Source: an uncultured Burkholderiales bacterium (GTDB lineage Bacteria; Pseudomonadota; Gammaproteobacteria; Burkholderiales; Burkholderiaceae_C). From it: a stretch of DNA of 55,204 bases. The position numbers and the translations under genes are program-made. The DNA lies in assembly GCA_945952065.1 (NCBI GenBank), contig CAMFGY010000033.1, positions 1-55,204 of the forward strand. Reading direction: 5' to 3'. Shown piece by piece: positions 23,373 to 32,166 of this stretch. The notes beneath the pieces are model-generated. The model had not been told where the DNA came from and ran no database searches. It was given only the letters and a program-made list of their open reading frames with translations. The first letter of the stretch is position 1. Each line of letters starts with the position of its first letter.

Positions 23373-24098
23373 TCAGATCAGCCGTCCCTTGCCGGTTCGC
23401 ACCGCCTCAATTCGCATCGGCAGCGTGGGGTAGGGTGACGCAAAGCTCAGCCACCGTGCCACCTTCGGTGTCTTGTAAACGAGGCTTAGCTCTTCCAGCA
23501 TGGTGATGGTGTTCTGCTTGCCGACGGCCGCGGCCGCGCCGGCGTCCGCCCTGTACTCAGACCATCGCCGCAGCGCCATGAAGCCGAGAAAACCGATCAG
23601 GAAAAGCCCGTCGCTGTCGGTGGCATGCGCCACCATCGCGTAGCAACAGGCATAGGTGAACGAGATCAGGATGTGATGCTCTCTCGCGTGCGTTGCCTCG
23701 TGGGCCAGCACAGCTTCAAGCCCAGCATCGGAAACCCGCTCGACCATCCCGCTCGTCACATAAACGCGCGAATGCCTCTGCAACATGCCGACCGTCACCG
23801 CGTTCACATCCTTGTGGTCATACAAGAACACCGGCAATCCAATAGCCGTCGCAGCTTCAGCGGCCTGCAGCCTTTCGGTCAACGGCCTGCTGGACGATGC
23901 GACCGGAGCCAGGAAACGCGCAGTCAGCGGCCCCGCGGTGTACACCACCAGCAGGATCACCAGGCCGGCAACGGTTTGTGCGAACGCCTTGTCCGCCTTG
24001 TCTGTCACAGCCAGGCTGGCCAGCCACAAAATTGTCGCCCCCACCTCCACGACAAAAACCGCCAGGATGAGGCGCCGGAACCAGGTCGTCGGAATCAC
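23373..24098 (-). CDS. Membrane-bound M48-family zinc metalloprotease
   Basis: 241 residues from a GTG that forms a GTGA overlap with the lipoprotein stop. Two N-terminal membrane helices (about 9-30, 42-62), then the active site HEATH (133-137) with the third zinc ligand in WSEYRAD (Glu181). One or two further helices flank it. M48 proteases such as HtpX clear misfolded membrane proteins. Encoded with nucleases and a lipoprotein, it may process or control its neighbours in the inner membrane. Confidence 0.85.
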   Translation of the reverse strand: MIPTTWFRRLILAVFVVEVGATILWLASLAVTDKADKAFAQTVAGLVILLVVYTAGPLTARFLAPVASSSRPLTERLQAAEAATAIGLPVFLYDHKDVNAVTVGMLQRHSRVYVTSGMVERVSDAGLEAVLAHEATHAREHHILISFTYACCYAMVAHATDSDGLFLIGFLGFMALRRWSEYRADAGAAAAVGKQNTITMLEELSLVYKTPKVARWLSFASPYPTLPMRIEAVRTGKGRLI

Positions 24099-24274
24099 GT
24101 CCGGCAGTCCGTGCAAATGATGGCCGTTGGGATGCTCCGTTGTGGAGAACGCTCGGTGCCTGTATCCACCGAGTCGCCGACCCCTCTTGCCATCGGATTG
24201 GAGCTGCACCCAGCGAAAAAGATGACACAAACGATCCATGCACCAAGTGCGATGCGGTGTTGAAGTCGGTTCAT
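24095..24274 (-). CDS. Small lipoprotein
   Basis: 59 residues with a lipoprotein signal ending in FAGC (Cys23) and a short mature part ending in a CTDC motif. The ATG at 24274 overlaps the stop of the KorA-like regulator. Small plasmid lipoproteins often act in entry exclusion or lysis; which, if either, applies here cannot be told. Confidence 0.65.
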   Translation of the reverse strand: MNRLQHRIALGAWIVCVIFFAGCSSNPMARGVGDSVDTGTERSPQRSIPTAIICTDCRT

Positions 24275-24591
24275 TTGGACTTTGCTCTTCCCATTAATTT
24301 GTTGATCGTGTCCAACAGGTCCACGCAAACCGCATGAACTTTTTGCCGAGGGACACCCTCTTGCCGCGCCACCGCCGCCTGCCGGTGTCCCTTTACAAAA
24401 ACCTTACCCGCGATACCATAGGCAGCATCGGGTATTCCCTTGTACCTCGCTGCCTTCATAAAGACAGCATCCGGCACTCGGCCGGCCGCACTGACAACGC
24501 TTGCGAAAGGCATCACTGGCTTAGTTGCCGCCAGCTGTCTTTCGTAACCCGAAGTTGCCTGATCGGTGCCCCTCGATTCTTTTGTTTGCAT
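24271..24591 (-). CDS. Second KorA/TrfB-like regulator
   Basis: 106 residues. The core IAGKVFVKGHRQAAVARQEG, then VPRQKVHAVCVDLL matches the KorA/TrfB helix-turn-helix pattern (A.gvlV.G..Qa..A...G..r..V..av) seen also in the protein at 10134-10532. The start is uncertain: the ATG at 24591 lies only 10 bases from the divergent plus-strand gene, so a later Met (near 24513) may be used. It heads the lipoprotein-protease-nuclease operon and probably regulates it and the divergent pair. Confidence 0.68.
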   Translation of the reverse strand: MQTKESRGTDQATSGYERQLAATKPVMPFASVVSAAGRVPDAVFMKAARYKGIPDAAYGIAGKVFVKGHRQAAVARQEGVPRQKVHAVCVDLLDTINKLMGRAKSK

Positions 24592-24601
24592 CGGAAATTC
24601 A

Positions 24602-24865
24602 ATGAAAAAACAACTCATCGCAGCATTCATCGTGGCTGCATTTTCGTTCGGCGCAACTGCCGAAGAACCCAAAGTGCCGCCGAAGGGCACCATTTGTTTT
24701 GCTGGAAATTCGCTGAGAAACTTGAAGGACGTCCCGATGGGCTGTGTCGGCCTTGGTAGGATGTCCAGCATTGCCGAGATTTACGAACGCGGCTATCGCG
24801 TTGTCGCCACTGGAACAGAGGTCGGCGGCCTGACTAATTACTTCATCATTGAACAGAGGAACTAG
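24602..24865 (+). CDS. Small exported protein, divergent from the nuclease operon
   Basis: 87 residues with a clean signal peptide (KKQLIAAFIVAAFSFGATA) and a mature domain with two cysteines (TICFAGN, PMGCVGLG) that could form a disulfide. Family not recognised. It starts 10 bases from the start of the KorA-like gene on the other strand, so their control regions overlap. It is followed after 3 bases by another small gene. Confidence 0.6.
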   Translation: MKKQLIAAFIVAAFSFGATAEEPKVPPKGTICFAGNSLRNLKDVPMGCVGLGRMSSIAEIYERGYRVVATGTEVGGLTNYFIIEQRN

Positions 24866-24868
24866 CCC

Positions 24869-25096
24869 ATGAACGCACTCGCGTCCTTCGCCTGGCCATT
24901 GTTGAATGCTGCAGGCCCCTGGCTGGTTCTGGTCGCGCTCTTCGGCATTCCTTGTGCCCTCGCGTACTGGCTCGGCAACGGCTTCAAAGACATGGATTGG
25001 GCGCCCCAGTCTGATCTCGACTGGGAATTTCGTTACAACCCTGCAACGGGCCGGCACGAGCACGTGCTTTGCATCAACGGTCAGCCCATGTTCTGA
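24869..25096 (+). CDS. Small membrane protein
   Basis: 75 residues: one membrane helix (about 14-37) and a short soluble tail with a repeat-like WEFRYNPATGRHEHV segment. GAGGAAC upstream of the ATG is a good ribosome site. It converges on traG, whose stop lies 62 bases away. Small membrane proteins at this edge of transfer regions can mediate surface or entry exclusion, but no family signature is seen. Confidence 0.55.
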   Translation: MNALASFAWPLLNAAGPWLVLVALFGIPCALAYWLGNGFKDMDWAPQSDLDWEFRYNPATGRHEHVLCINGQPMF

Positions 25097-25158
25097 CTTC
25101 GCCAGCAGATGCGGCATCGCCGCAGCTGCTGGCACCAGGCGCTGCTGTGTCGCCGAAC

Positions 25159-28100
25159 TCACTGCCCGCCCTTGTTTATCTTGATGGCAGGCAGCCCTTC
25201 CCGCTTCATGTTGTCCGACAGGCGTTCGCCGTCAGCGGTCCCGTCGCCGCCGGTCAATAAGTCCCACCCTTTCCGTCCCGTATCGACCACGTCCCGGATT
25301 TCAGCTTTCTCGACGACGGCTGTTGGGTTTGCTCGTCCTTCGCCGGGCTGCTTGTCCGGGCTGGCCCATGCCTTGATGTTCTCATCGTGCGCCGCAGCGC
25401 GCCCTGGAATGCTGTCCTTCGATCGAGGATCTAGCTGACCATCAACGGCCGCTTTGTTGGTGCCGAAGATCGACGGTACGGCAGTATTGGCCTGGACCGG
25501 AGCAACGCTACCAGCGCCGGTCTGTTGTTTCCGCTTCTTGTGGTCCTTGTCGATGTCTTTGCTGCTCGGCAATGCGTCACGTTCTTTTGCCACACGCTCC
25601 TCAAGCTCGCTGCGGGATTTCGGAATGCTTGCGCCTTCGATGCCCGTTGGTGGCATGGACTTCGCTGCGACAACAAGGCCTTTCTCGTCGGCGTATTGCT
25701 GCATCAGATACTCCATCCGTTCGGAGTTCTGCCCCATGAACCTGGCCGCTGTCATTCCATTGCGAGCTGCCACCTTTTCAAGGAAGTTCGGATCCGCCAT
25801 AAGGTCGCGGTGGTAAGTGAAGGAGTTCGCCTCACTGCGTCCTGCTCTATCGCTGACGCTGTTTTCCGTTTGGCCAGACACCTGACGAACTGAACTCCGG
25901 TCGCTCACCGTCGATCGCGCGGCGTCGGTAGCTACCCGGCTGTTTTGTGACGATTGACTTCCCGTCCCTGCGCTGGATGTTCGTCCACCCGTCGTTGCGT
26001 AGGACTTGTTAGTCGCCGCGTTTTCTTCTTCCCCATGACCGACCGACACCGATTTGTTTTGATTGTGTGAAGCTCCGTACGTTTTCTGGCTGCTTCCGCT
26101 GAACCCCAACCCCCCCTGAATAAAGCGGCCGAGGCCGCCACCCTTGGATGGCTTGTCCGCCCCGCCAGCCCGCGGAGACGGGCCGGCACCGCCAGCGCCC
26201 CCGCCCGCCGGCGGAATCGCGTTTCCATAATCGTCCATTCCCGGACTTCTTGCACCTGGTCCCGGCGCACCGCCAGGCATCTGTCCAGGCGCCACACCCG
26301 CGCTTGGTGCGGCCGTTCGACCGATACCCACGCCGAATTGGCCGTTTATCCCTACAGCGTCTTGCGCTCCAACGCCTGTTGTAAACCCGCTCGTACCATC
26401 GATCGAAGTCCCGATGCGCTGGTTCGTCCCGTATGACCCACCAGTCGTCGCTTGCTGCCCAGTTTGTGCCTGGGTACCTACGTTTTGGAAATTCCCTCTG
26501 GTGCTGTCGCTCGCGCTGACGCGGTTCAACGTTGACGAGTCACCGGTCCTGTAGCTGTCGCTTTGGCCCGCTGTTTGGCCGAATCTGCTGGTCGCATCCT
26601 GGCTAACTTCCGAACCCAATCGCCGATCAGCGGACATCGACGAGGTCATGCGCGACTGGAACTGCTGCAGCGCCGCAGTGCCGTTGCTAGAAAGCCTTCC
26701 CGTAGACCCGTTGGCAAACTCTATGCTGCTTGCTCCACCATGGAGCGTTGAATTTGCATCGTATTTGTTCATCGACGTGGAGTTAGCGGCAACCGTGTCC
26801 ATGCCCACCTGCCCCAAGCTCATATTCCCAGAAGCCAACGCCGACCCTGCGGCCGTTGCCGTCCCACTGAACCCCGCAATCATCTTGTCTGCGACCGACA
26901 TGAAGCCGCCCTGTCCCATCTTGATGATCGCCGCCGATATAAATGGGACCAGCACGACCATGTAGCCGATCGCCTGCAGCTCGTCGCCCAATGTGGCGTC
27001 GAATGCATCGCTCAGCTGGAAAGGAACCCCCGTTGCCAATTTCAGCGCCGCCATCTTGTGCCGAAGGTGCATCAGCGACAGGTGGTTGATCACCGCGAAC
27101 AGCACAGGCCACAGACCAATCCACGCCAGCGCCATCATGTAGCCGCCGACCATCTTTTTCGCCCCCTCGGTGGAAACCAACACCATCAGTACCACCATGA
27201 CCGGGAACATCGCGTAGATGATCGCTTCCAGCCAGTTCCTCATGTGGGGCAACGTTTCCTGCGCCAACATCGATAGAGCGCCGTTTGCGCCGTCTGCCTG
27301 CCGCGCTGCCTGCGCCGCACCAGCCATGTTCTGCAGCTCCTGAATCCGCGCTGGATCATTCATCAGAGCCGGCAGTTCCGAACCCGCCTCCCGCCAAATG
27401 TTGTTGAACATCGCTTGCTTCATCGCGTCAGATGCCGATGACGAGCTGGCCAAAATCCAGTCGTACGATGTTCCGATCACCGAAGCGAACATTGCGCTTG
27501 CAGCCGCGTCAGTGTCTGCGCGGCTGAAGTTCTGCCGGCCGTAGAAGGCCTGCGCGCTGTCCAGTCCTGCATTCACGCGGTCCTTCAGAACAACCGCTAC
27601 GTTCTTGCAGGTTGCGGTAGTCGGCGAAGGAGTGAGAGTGTCATATGTGACAAACCTTGCCGGGCTGGTGTTGTTGAAAATCGTGTTCCAAGTGTCTGTC
27701 TGCCCTGTCAGCTGGTCCGGCGTGATCGCGCCATCCTTCACGTCGTAGAGGGTGCACTCCTTCAAGAATTGCATGAGGTCCGCCCTCAGACCCGGATCCC
27801 GAATCACCACCTTGTTGACGTTCTTCAATATCCGATGGCCGAAAGCCAGGTCGCCCTTTTGCAGTGCCAGATCGTCGGGTACTCCAAACACCGTTTCGTA
27901 GGTTCTTGTAGCCCAACCGAACCCACTGTTCGCGGTCTGGCCAACGACTGCCAGCGCGAACGGCACGTGGTCTACAGTCCGCGGCGGTTCAAGCCCAGCC
28001 CGATCTGTGATCAATACACGAGCGATCGGCATGTTCAGGAGACTCACGAAAACCAGCGCCTGGAAGAACCACTTCACCCATTCGAGCTGCTTCCCCCCCA

Positions 28101-28248
28101 TATAGGCAAACATCCCGAACGCCAACGAAAAGTAGAAGACCAGCTTCAGAATCCCTGAAAAACCCGCCCCCCCCATGATCGCTGCCACGCCATTGAAGAC
28201 GTAGTACAGCGTTTCGACGTTCCAGTACGTCGCGATTTCCACATCCAT
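25159..28248 (-). CDS. traG: TraG, mating-pair stabilisation and pilus assembly
   Basis: 1029 residues. The N-terminal half has several membrane helices (about 15-60, 340-440) of the TraG-N type; the C-terminal half is a long periplasmic, Ser/Gly/Gln-rich region with poor conservation (about 450-900). In F, the N-part is needed for pilus assembly and the C-part for mating-pair stabilisation and entry exclusion in recipients. It is last of the leftward transfer operon, directly after traH. Confidence 0.9.
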   Translation of the reverse strand: MDVEIATYWNVETLYYVFNGVAAIMGGAGFSGILKLVFYFSLAFGMFAYMGGKQLEWVKWFFQALVFVSLLNMPIARVLITDRAGLEPPRTVDHVPFALAVVGQTANSGFGWATRTYETVFGVPDDLALQKGDLAFGHRILKNVNKVVIRDPGLRADLMQFLKECTLYDVKDGAITPDQLTGQTDTWNTIFNNTSPARFVTYDTLTPSPTTATCKNVAVVLKDRVNAGLDSAQAFYGRQNFSRADTDAAASAMFASVIGTSYDWILASSSSASDAMKQAMFNNIWREAGSELPALMNDPARIQELQNMAGAAQAARQADGANGALSMLAQETLPHMRNWLEAIIYAMFPVMVVLMVLVSTEGAKKMVGGYMMALAWIGLWPVLFAVINHLSLMHLRHKMAALKLATGVPFQLSDAFDATLGDELQAIGYMVVLVPFISAAIIKMGQGGFMSVADKMIAGFSGTATAAGSALASGNMSLGQVGMDTVAANSTSMNKYDANSTLHGGASSIEFANGSTGRLSSNGTAALQQFQSRMTSSMSADRRLGSEVSQDATSRFGQTAGQSDSYRTGDSSTLNRVSASDSTRGNFQNVGTQAQTGQQATTGGSYGTNQRIGTSIDGTSGFTTGVGAQDAVGINGQFGVGIGRTAAPSAGVAPGQMPGGAPGPGARSPGMDDYGNAIPPAGGGAGGAGPSPRAGGADKPSKGGGLGRFIQGGLGFSGSSQKTYGASHNQNKSVSVGHGEEENAATNKSYATTGGRTSSAGTGSQSSQNSRVATDAARSTVSDRSSVRQVSGQTENSVSDRAGRSEANSFTYHRDLMADPNFLEKVAARNGMTAARFMGQNSERMEYLMQQYADEKGLVVAAKSMPPTGIEGASIPKSRSELEERVAKERDALPSSKDIDKDHKKRKQQTGAGSVAPVQANTAVPSIFGTNKAAVDGQLDPRSKDSIPGRAAAHDENIKAWASPDKQPGEGRANPTAVVEKAEIRDVVDTGRKGWDLLTGGDGTADGERLSDNMKREGLPAIKINKGGQ

Positions 28249-28260
28249 GGCCGGCTCCTA

Positions 28261-29700
28261 TTAGCGCAGGCTTTTGCCGTACGCCAGTGACGATCGCAAC
28301 GTCTGAGACAGGTTCGCCGTCAGCGACCGCTCCATGTGCTGCACTTCAAGCCCGATGTTGTATGTGCTTACCGTCTGAGCATAAGCAGACGACATAACCA
28401 CCCGCGCGTCGTCAAGTAACTTGTCGATCGCAATTTGCACCCTGTCCATCGGCTCTTTCATGGAAGCGGGAGCCTGGGCTGAATACTTCGTGAGCGCCGC
28501 TCGCAAATCGCTCGCCGCGCGGCGTATGTAGACCTCGGCATATTTCGCAGCGATCAACTCCTGATATCTGTTCATCAGCACGTCCGCCATGGACGTGTTG
28601 TTGAGGGCAGTCCCAACGGCCAGCATCTTGTAAAGCGGCAAGTCCGTTGTATTCAGGAAAGTCATGATTTCATCGGTGCTCTCGTACTCACCGCGGCTGG
28701 CCATCGTGTCGATGATCTTGTCGATCTTCTTACGAACCATTGCCCGAAAACCAAGCTTGCTGATGGTCCCCTCGTGCACCGTCAAGCAATCCGCGGTGTC
28801 GTCACATATCCACACAGGAAGCTCGACGATTTGATTTTTCTCTGCGTCCAGTGTGGTGCCTTTCAGCAGGGCGGCAATATCGATTTCCTTCTTCGCCAGA
28901 ACCAGTGGCGGCTTGACAACGCCATCGTCATCCGTGCTGTCCGTTGGAAAGATCGTGGTCCCGACCATGGACATGATCAGCATCTTGTATTCGTTGTCCA
29001 ACCCATCGATTTTCTTCAGCGCGTTCCAAACGACATTCCCAGTTGGCAACGAATCCTTGATTTCCGGTTTGCTGGCTTTGGCCGTCTCGATTTGCTGGTT
29101 GGTTTTGGGCGCGCTGTTCGCGATGTTTGACCATGCATCCGACACATCAGAAAAGAATCCACCATCGACACCGAACATCTTCGCGGTGTTGGTCTTGTCC
29201 TTGCTCCACGAGTCAGGGAGCGCGGCTTGCACCACCCCCTTCGCCGCCTCGCACGAATCCACATTCAGGCGGTTCATCGCCTGTGCCGTCGCTTGCAGGG
29301 CCTGCATCACGTTGTCACACGTCGGGCACAGGTTCTGGATCGCCAGCTTGAAGCCGTAGCCCAAGGCGTTGGACCCGATATTCCGAAGCATCGCGACGAA
29401 CTGCTCCTTGTTGATGAAGCTGAACCCGCCCGCAAACAGGTCAATGCCGCCACATCCCACGTTGTAGCTCGGTGGGGTGAAGCTGGCCAGGTTGTACGTG
29501 CGCTTCGGCATCCGCATGAACATCGAACCGCCGCTATACATGTTCATGGTTTGCCCCTGAATCACAGCAGGCGTCGAGACGTTGCCTTGGGCATTCACGT
29601 CATCAAACAGCTCCTGCATGGTCATCGCCTGCCCGCCCGCAATATGAACGCAGCAAATGACTGCCACAACTGCGCGTCGAACGATCGTGTTGTTGAACAT
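28261..29700 (-). CDS. traH: TraH, pilus assembly protein
   Basis: 479 residues with a signal peptide (IVRRAVVAVICCVHIAGGQA) and the TraH hallmarks: a Cys-containing PSYNVGCGGIDLFAGGFSFI region (about 70-95) and LCPTCDNVMQALQ (about 123-135). TraH is an outer-membrane-associated periplasmic factor of the F-type channel working with TraF, W, U and TrbC. It lies 12 bases upstream of traG. Confidence 0.93.
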   Translation of the reverse strand: MFNNTIVRRAVVAVICCVHIAGGQAMTMQELFDDVNAQGNVSTPAVIQGQTMNMYSGGSMFMRMPKRTYNLASFTPPSYNVGCGGIDLFAGGFSFINKEQFVAMLRNIGSNALGYGFKLAIQNLCPTCDNVMQALQATAQAMNRLNVDSCEAAKGVVQAALPDSWSKDKTNTAKMFGVDGGFFSDVSDAWSNIANSAPKTNQQIETAKASKPEIKDSLPTGNVVWNALKKIDGLDNEYKMLIMSMVGTTIFPTDSTDDDGVVKPPLVLAKKEIDIAALLKGTTLDAEKNQIVELPVWICDDTADCLTVHEGTISKLGFRAMVRKKIDKIIDTMASRGEYESTDEIMTFLNTTDLPLYKMLAVGTALNNTSMADVLMNRYQELIAAKYAEVYIRRAASDLRAALTKYSAQAPASMKEPMDRVQIAIDKLLDDARVVMSSAYAQTVSTYNIGLEVQHMERSLTANLSQTLRSSLAYGKSLR

Positions 29701-29711
29701 CGCGTTACCCC

Positions 29712-30536
29712 TTAGAAGTTGTCACCGGGCTTGGTCCCGGTCAGAACAAAAATTCGTTGAACAATGTCGGTCAGCGCCATAGCGCCGAACCCGATCGCCG
29801 CCCGGTCGCCCGTTTCCTTCGATCCGATGAACAGCGCCGGCACCCGCTCGACCCCCCAAACGGCCGCTTGTTGGCGCCCGTCCTTCGGCGACGGGAAATC
29901 TGGCAGGCCTTTTCCGTCAACGCTCACGCCTAGAACCTCGATCCCGTACTTGTTCGACAGGCTCTTGAGCAGCGGCGCCATCGCGTGGCAATACGGGCAG
30001 TCGGACCGGAAGAAGAAGATCAGCCCGTGGTCTTTTGCCAAAGCGCGCAGTTGCTGTTCCTCGTCGTGCTCACGAGTGGAGTCGTACGTCTTGATCGCCT
30101 GGTTGTTCGTCGGCCTGCGCAGCGAGTAGTCCAGCTCTGGCGTTTGCCAGACCACCCGCCTCCAGCTGTCCGCGAACACTGCCCCTTTGTCCTGCGCCAC
30201 TTGCCACAGTTCGAGGTAGTCCTTCATGTTGGCGTCGCTCGGCGTCATCACAGCCAGGTCTTCCCGCCGTTTGAGTTCCGCCCGCATTTGCTCCGCAGTC
30301 TTCATGTCCTTCAACTCGACCCGTGCTGACTTGGCCGGCTGCGTGGGCTTGGGTGCTGGCGCCGGCTTCGTCGGCTGTGCCTGCACGTTGGTGGCAGGCC
30401 GTCGTTCGTCCTGGTCGCAATACCAGTTGAACTTGGCTTGATCGTCACATCGCCACACCGACTCGTAGTCCAACCCTTGAGCCGACGACATGCCGCAGGC
30501 CTGCAACGCCAGGCACGCAAAAATCAACTGCCTCAT
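29712..30536 (-). CDS. traF: TraF, thioredoxin-fold pilus assembly protein
   Basis: 274 residues with a signal peptide and a C-terminal thioredoxin-like domain. An active-site CPYC is kept at residues 180-183 (FFFRSDCPYCHAMAP), together with the cis-Pro segment RVPALFIG. F-plasmid TraF lacks the CxxC while TrbB carries it, so this version may combine both jobs in disulfide formation of the cysteine-rich TraN, TraU and TraH. The start overlaps the preceding gene by 4 bases. Confidence 0.92.
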   Translation of the reverse strand: MRQLIFACLALQACGMSSAQGLDYESVWRCDDQAKFNWYCDQDERRPATNVQAQPTKPAPAPKPTQPAKSARVELKDMKTAEQMRAELKRREDLAVMTPSDANMKDYLELWQVAQDKGAVFADSWRRVVWQTPELDYSLRRPTNNQAIKTYDSTREHDEEQQLRALAKDHGLIFFFRSDCPYCHAMAPLLKSLSNKYGIEVLGVSVDGKGLPDFPSPKDGRQQAAVWGVERVPALFIGSKETGDRAAIGFGAMALTDIVQRIFVLTGTKPGDNF

Positions 30537-30916
30537 CGAGTTATCCCCTTCTCTTGGTCACTAGGCGCACGTCCGTCGGCGCAGTAGTTCAGGCGCAGAT
30601 TCAAGATCGCGTCGCCAGTGCCTTTCGGACTCACGGCCCCTTTCTGCGTGTACGTCACCGCCAGCCGTTTGCAGTCAGCGCGCGGGAAGTTTTCGATCAC
30701 TTGTGCGGACGCCAGCAACGGGCCGGTGCTCTGGAATTGCTTCCTGAACTTGGCCGCTGTGTCCCCCTTCATCACGCCCTCGGCTTTCCCATCCCTGATC
30801 GCGTCCGCCAACAGCCGGTGCTGGTTGTCGTAGACACCACCCACTGCCGCCGCACTTTCGCGCGCGAAACCAAAGGCGATCAGGACCATCACCGTCGCTG
30901 CCGTTCGCTTCATCAT
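30533..30916 (-). CDS. Hypothetical exported transfer-operon protein
   Basis: 127 residues with a signal peptide and a short periplasmic domain holding two cysteines (ADCKRLAVTY, LNYCADGR). No family recognised, but the tight ATGA overlaps with the TraN C-part and TraF show it belongs to the transfer operon. Codons 17-21 (FARES) lie on the KorB-type palindrome at 30856-30869, so part of the signal peptide is fixed by the DNA site. Confidence 0.65.
   Translation of the reverse strand: MMKRTAATVMVLIAFGFARESAAAVGGVYDNQHRLLADAIRDGKAEGVMKGDTAAKFRKQFQSTGPLLASAQVIENFPRADCKRLAVTYTQKGAVSPKGTGDAILNLRLNYCADGRAPSDQEKGITR
30856..30869. promoter_or_regulatory. KorB-type operator palindrome, copy 8 (intragenic)
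   Basis: A perfect TTTCGCGCGCGAAA inside the signal-peptide codons of the 127-residue gene. There is no promoter nearby, so its role is more likely structural or as a KorB loading site. Confidence 0.75.
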
Positions 30917-32166
30917 TGACTGTCTCCGTAGTAGTCGCGCACCTTCCGATCCACGGTGTTGGCGACATCCCCCTGCAGCTCCCCGCTGTTCACATCGCGC
31001 GGAACGATGGTCGCGATGAACTCCGACAGGTCGATCTTGGAAAAGTCCAACGCCTGCAGCTGCTCCTGGTTGAACCCGCCGCACTCTTTCTCGGTCAACC
31101 CCAGCTGCGCCCTGCCCTGCCGATTGATCAGCTTGGCCAGCACACTGTTGAAGCAGCAATGCCGCTCCTTGCGCTCGACACAAACCCCGAATACCTTGCT
31201 CGAACAGTACGTGTCGATATGCACGCACAGGTTTTGCCCCCGCTTGAGCGACATCACCTGTTCGTCCTGGTCGCAGCTGAGCCACTGCTGAATCAGCATG
31301 ATCGCCACGCTGGCCGCAAAGCTATACGGGTCAAAACTCACGAACTCGAATCCGCCAGCAGAGCTGTAGCTGAACTCGAACCCGTAGGCACCGAAGTTGG
31401 ACCCCGCCTGCGATGCAACCCCATCTGCAGCGGCCTCCGACAAGCCTTGGCCGGCCGCCGACATCCCCTCCTTGATCAGCTCGCTGTCCTGCTTGGAGAA
31501 CAGCGCGTCATACAGGTATTTGGAGCCCGCTTTCAGCTCCTCTTTCCCGGCTGCGTATGCAGCTTTGGCCGTCATGCCGATCACTGCATAGTTGGTGTAG
31601 TTCTGACCACCGCTCGACGCCGAACAGCAGTTCTTCAGCGTTGAACCGCCGATCACCTTCTGGGAACATTCCTCCATGTAGCCCTTGAAGATCTCGATCT
31701 TGTCCGGATCGATCCCGTACACACCAGCCTCGCGCTGCGCCTCCATGATCGCGGCCGCCTGGCCAAAGTCCTTGTCCAGCGGCCTGCTGGTGTCGAAGCA
31801 CCCCGCGTCGTCGGCCTGGCAGAAGCTGGTTTCACACACGTTTTTCTCAACGGTTTTGGCAGGGCGATCAGGGCACTGGAAGCTCTGTTCGTACTGTCTG
31901 CACGACCCGTCATCGTCCCGGCTGACGCAAACCGAACCCGTCTGCCCGCAGCCACGGTCGCGCAGCGGCTGGCAGTCGTTGAGCATGGCGTCACCCCGAC
32001 ACTGGTAGGTATCGGTGTACCTCCAACACTCTCGAAACACCGACACCCCGTCTACCGTGCGCGTCTGGTTTGGCTCAGCGCATACCGACTGCTGCTTGAC
32101 GCAATCTGCAGCTCCGAACGCCGGGAACGTGATGCTCAACGCAATCCACAACGCCAGCTTTTTCAT
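30913..32166 (-). CDS. traN: TraN, C-terminal part as a separate gene
   Basis: 417 residues with its own signal peptide (KKLALWIALSITFPAFGA) and a cysteine-rich periplasmic or outer-membrane domain (CWRYTDTYQCRG, CFDTSRPLDKDFGQAAAIME, CSASSGGQNY, VERKERHCCFNSVLAKLI) that matches the C-terminal region of TraN. TraN is the outer-membrane adhesin that stabilises mating pairs. The N-terminal region is encoded by the gene just upstream, overlapping by 4 bases, so TraN appears to be made as two exported chains. Confidence 0.85.
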   Translation of the reverse strand: MKKLALWIALSITFPAFGAADCVKQQSVCAEPNQTRTVDGVSVFRECWRYTDTYQCRGDAMLNDCQPLRDRGCGQTGSVCVSRDDDGSCRQYEQSFQCPDRPAKTVEKNVCETSFCQADDAGCFDTSRPLDKDFGQAAAIMEAQREAGVYGIDPDKIEIFKGYMEECSQKVIGGSTLKNCCSASSGGQNYTNYAVIGMTAKAAYAAGKEELKAGSKYLYDALFSKQDSELIKEGMSAAGQGLSEAAADGVASQAGSNFGAYGFEFSYSSAGGFEFVSFDPYSFAASVAIMLIQQWLSCDQDEQVMSLKRGQNLCVHIDTYCSSKVFGVCVERKERHCCFNSVLAKLINRQGRAQLGLTEKECGGFNQEQLQALDFSKIDLSEFIATIVPRDVNSGELQGDVANTVDRKVRDYYGDSQ

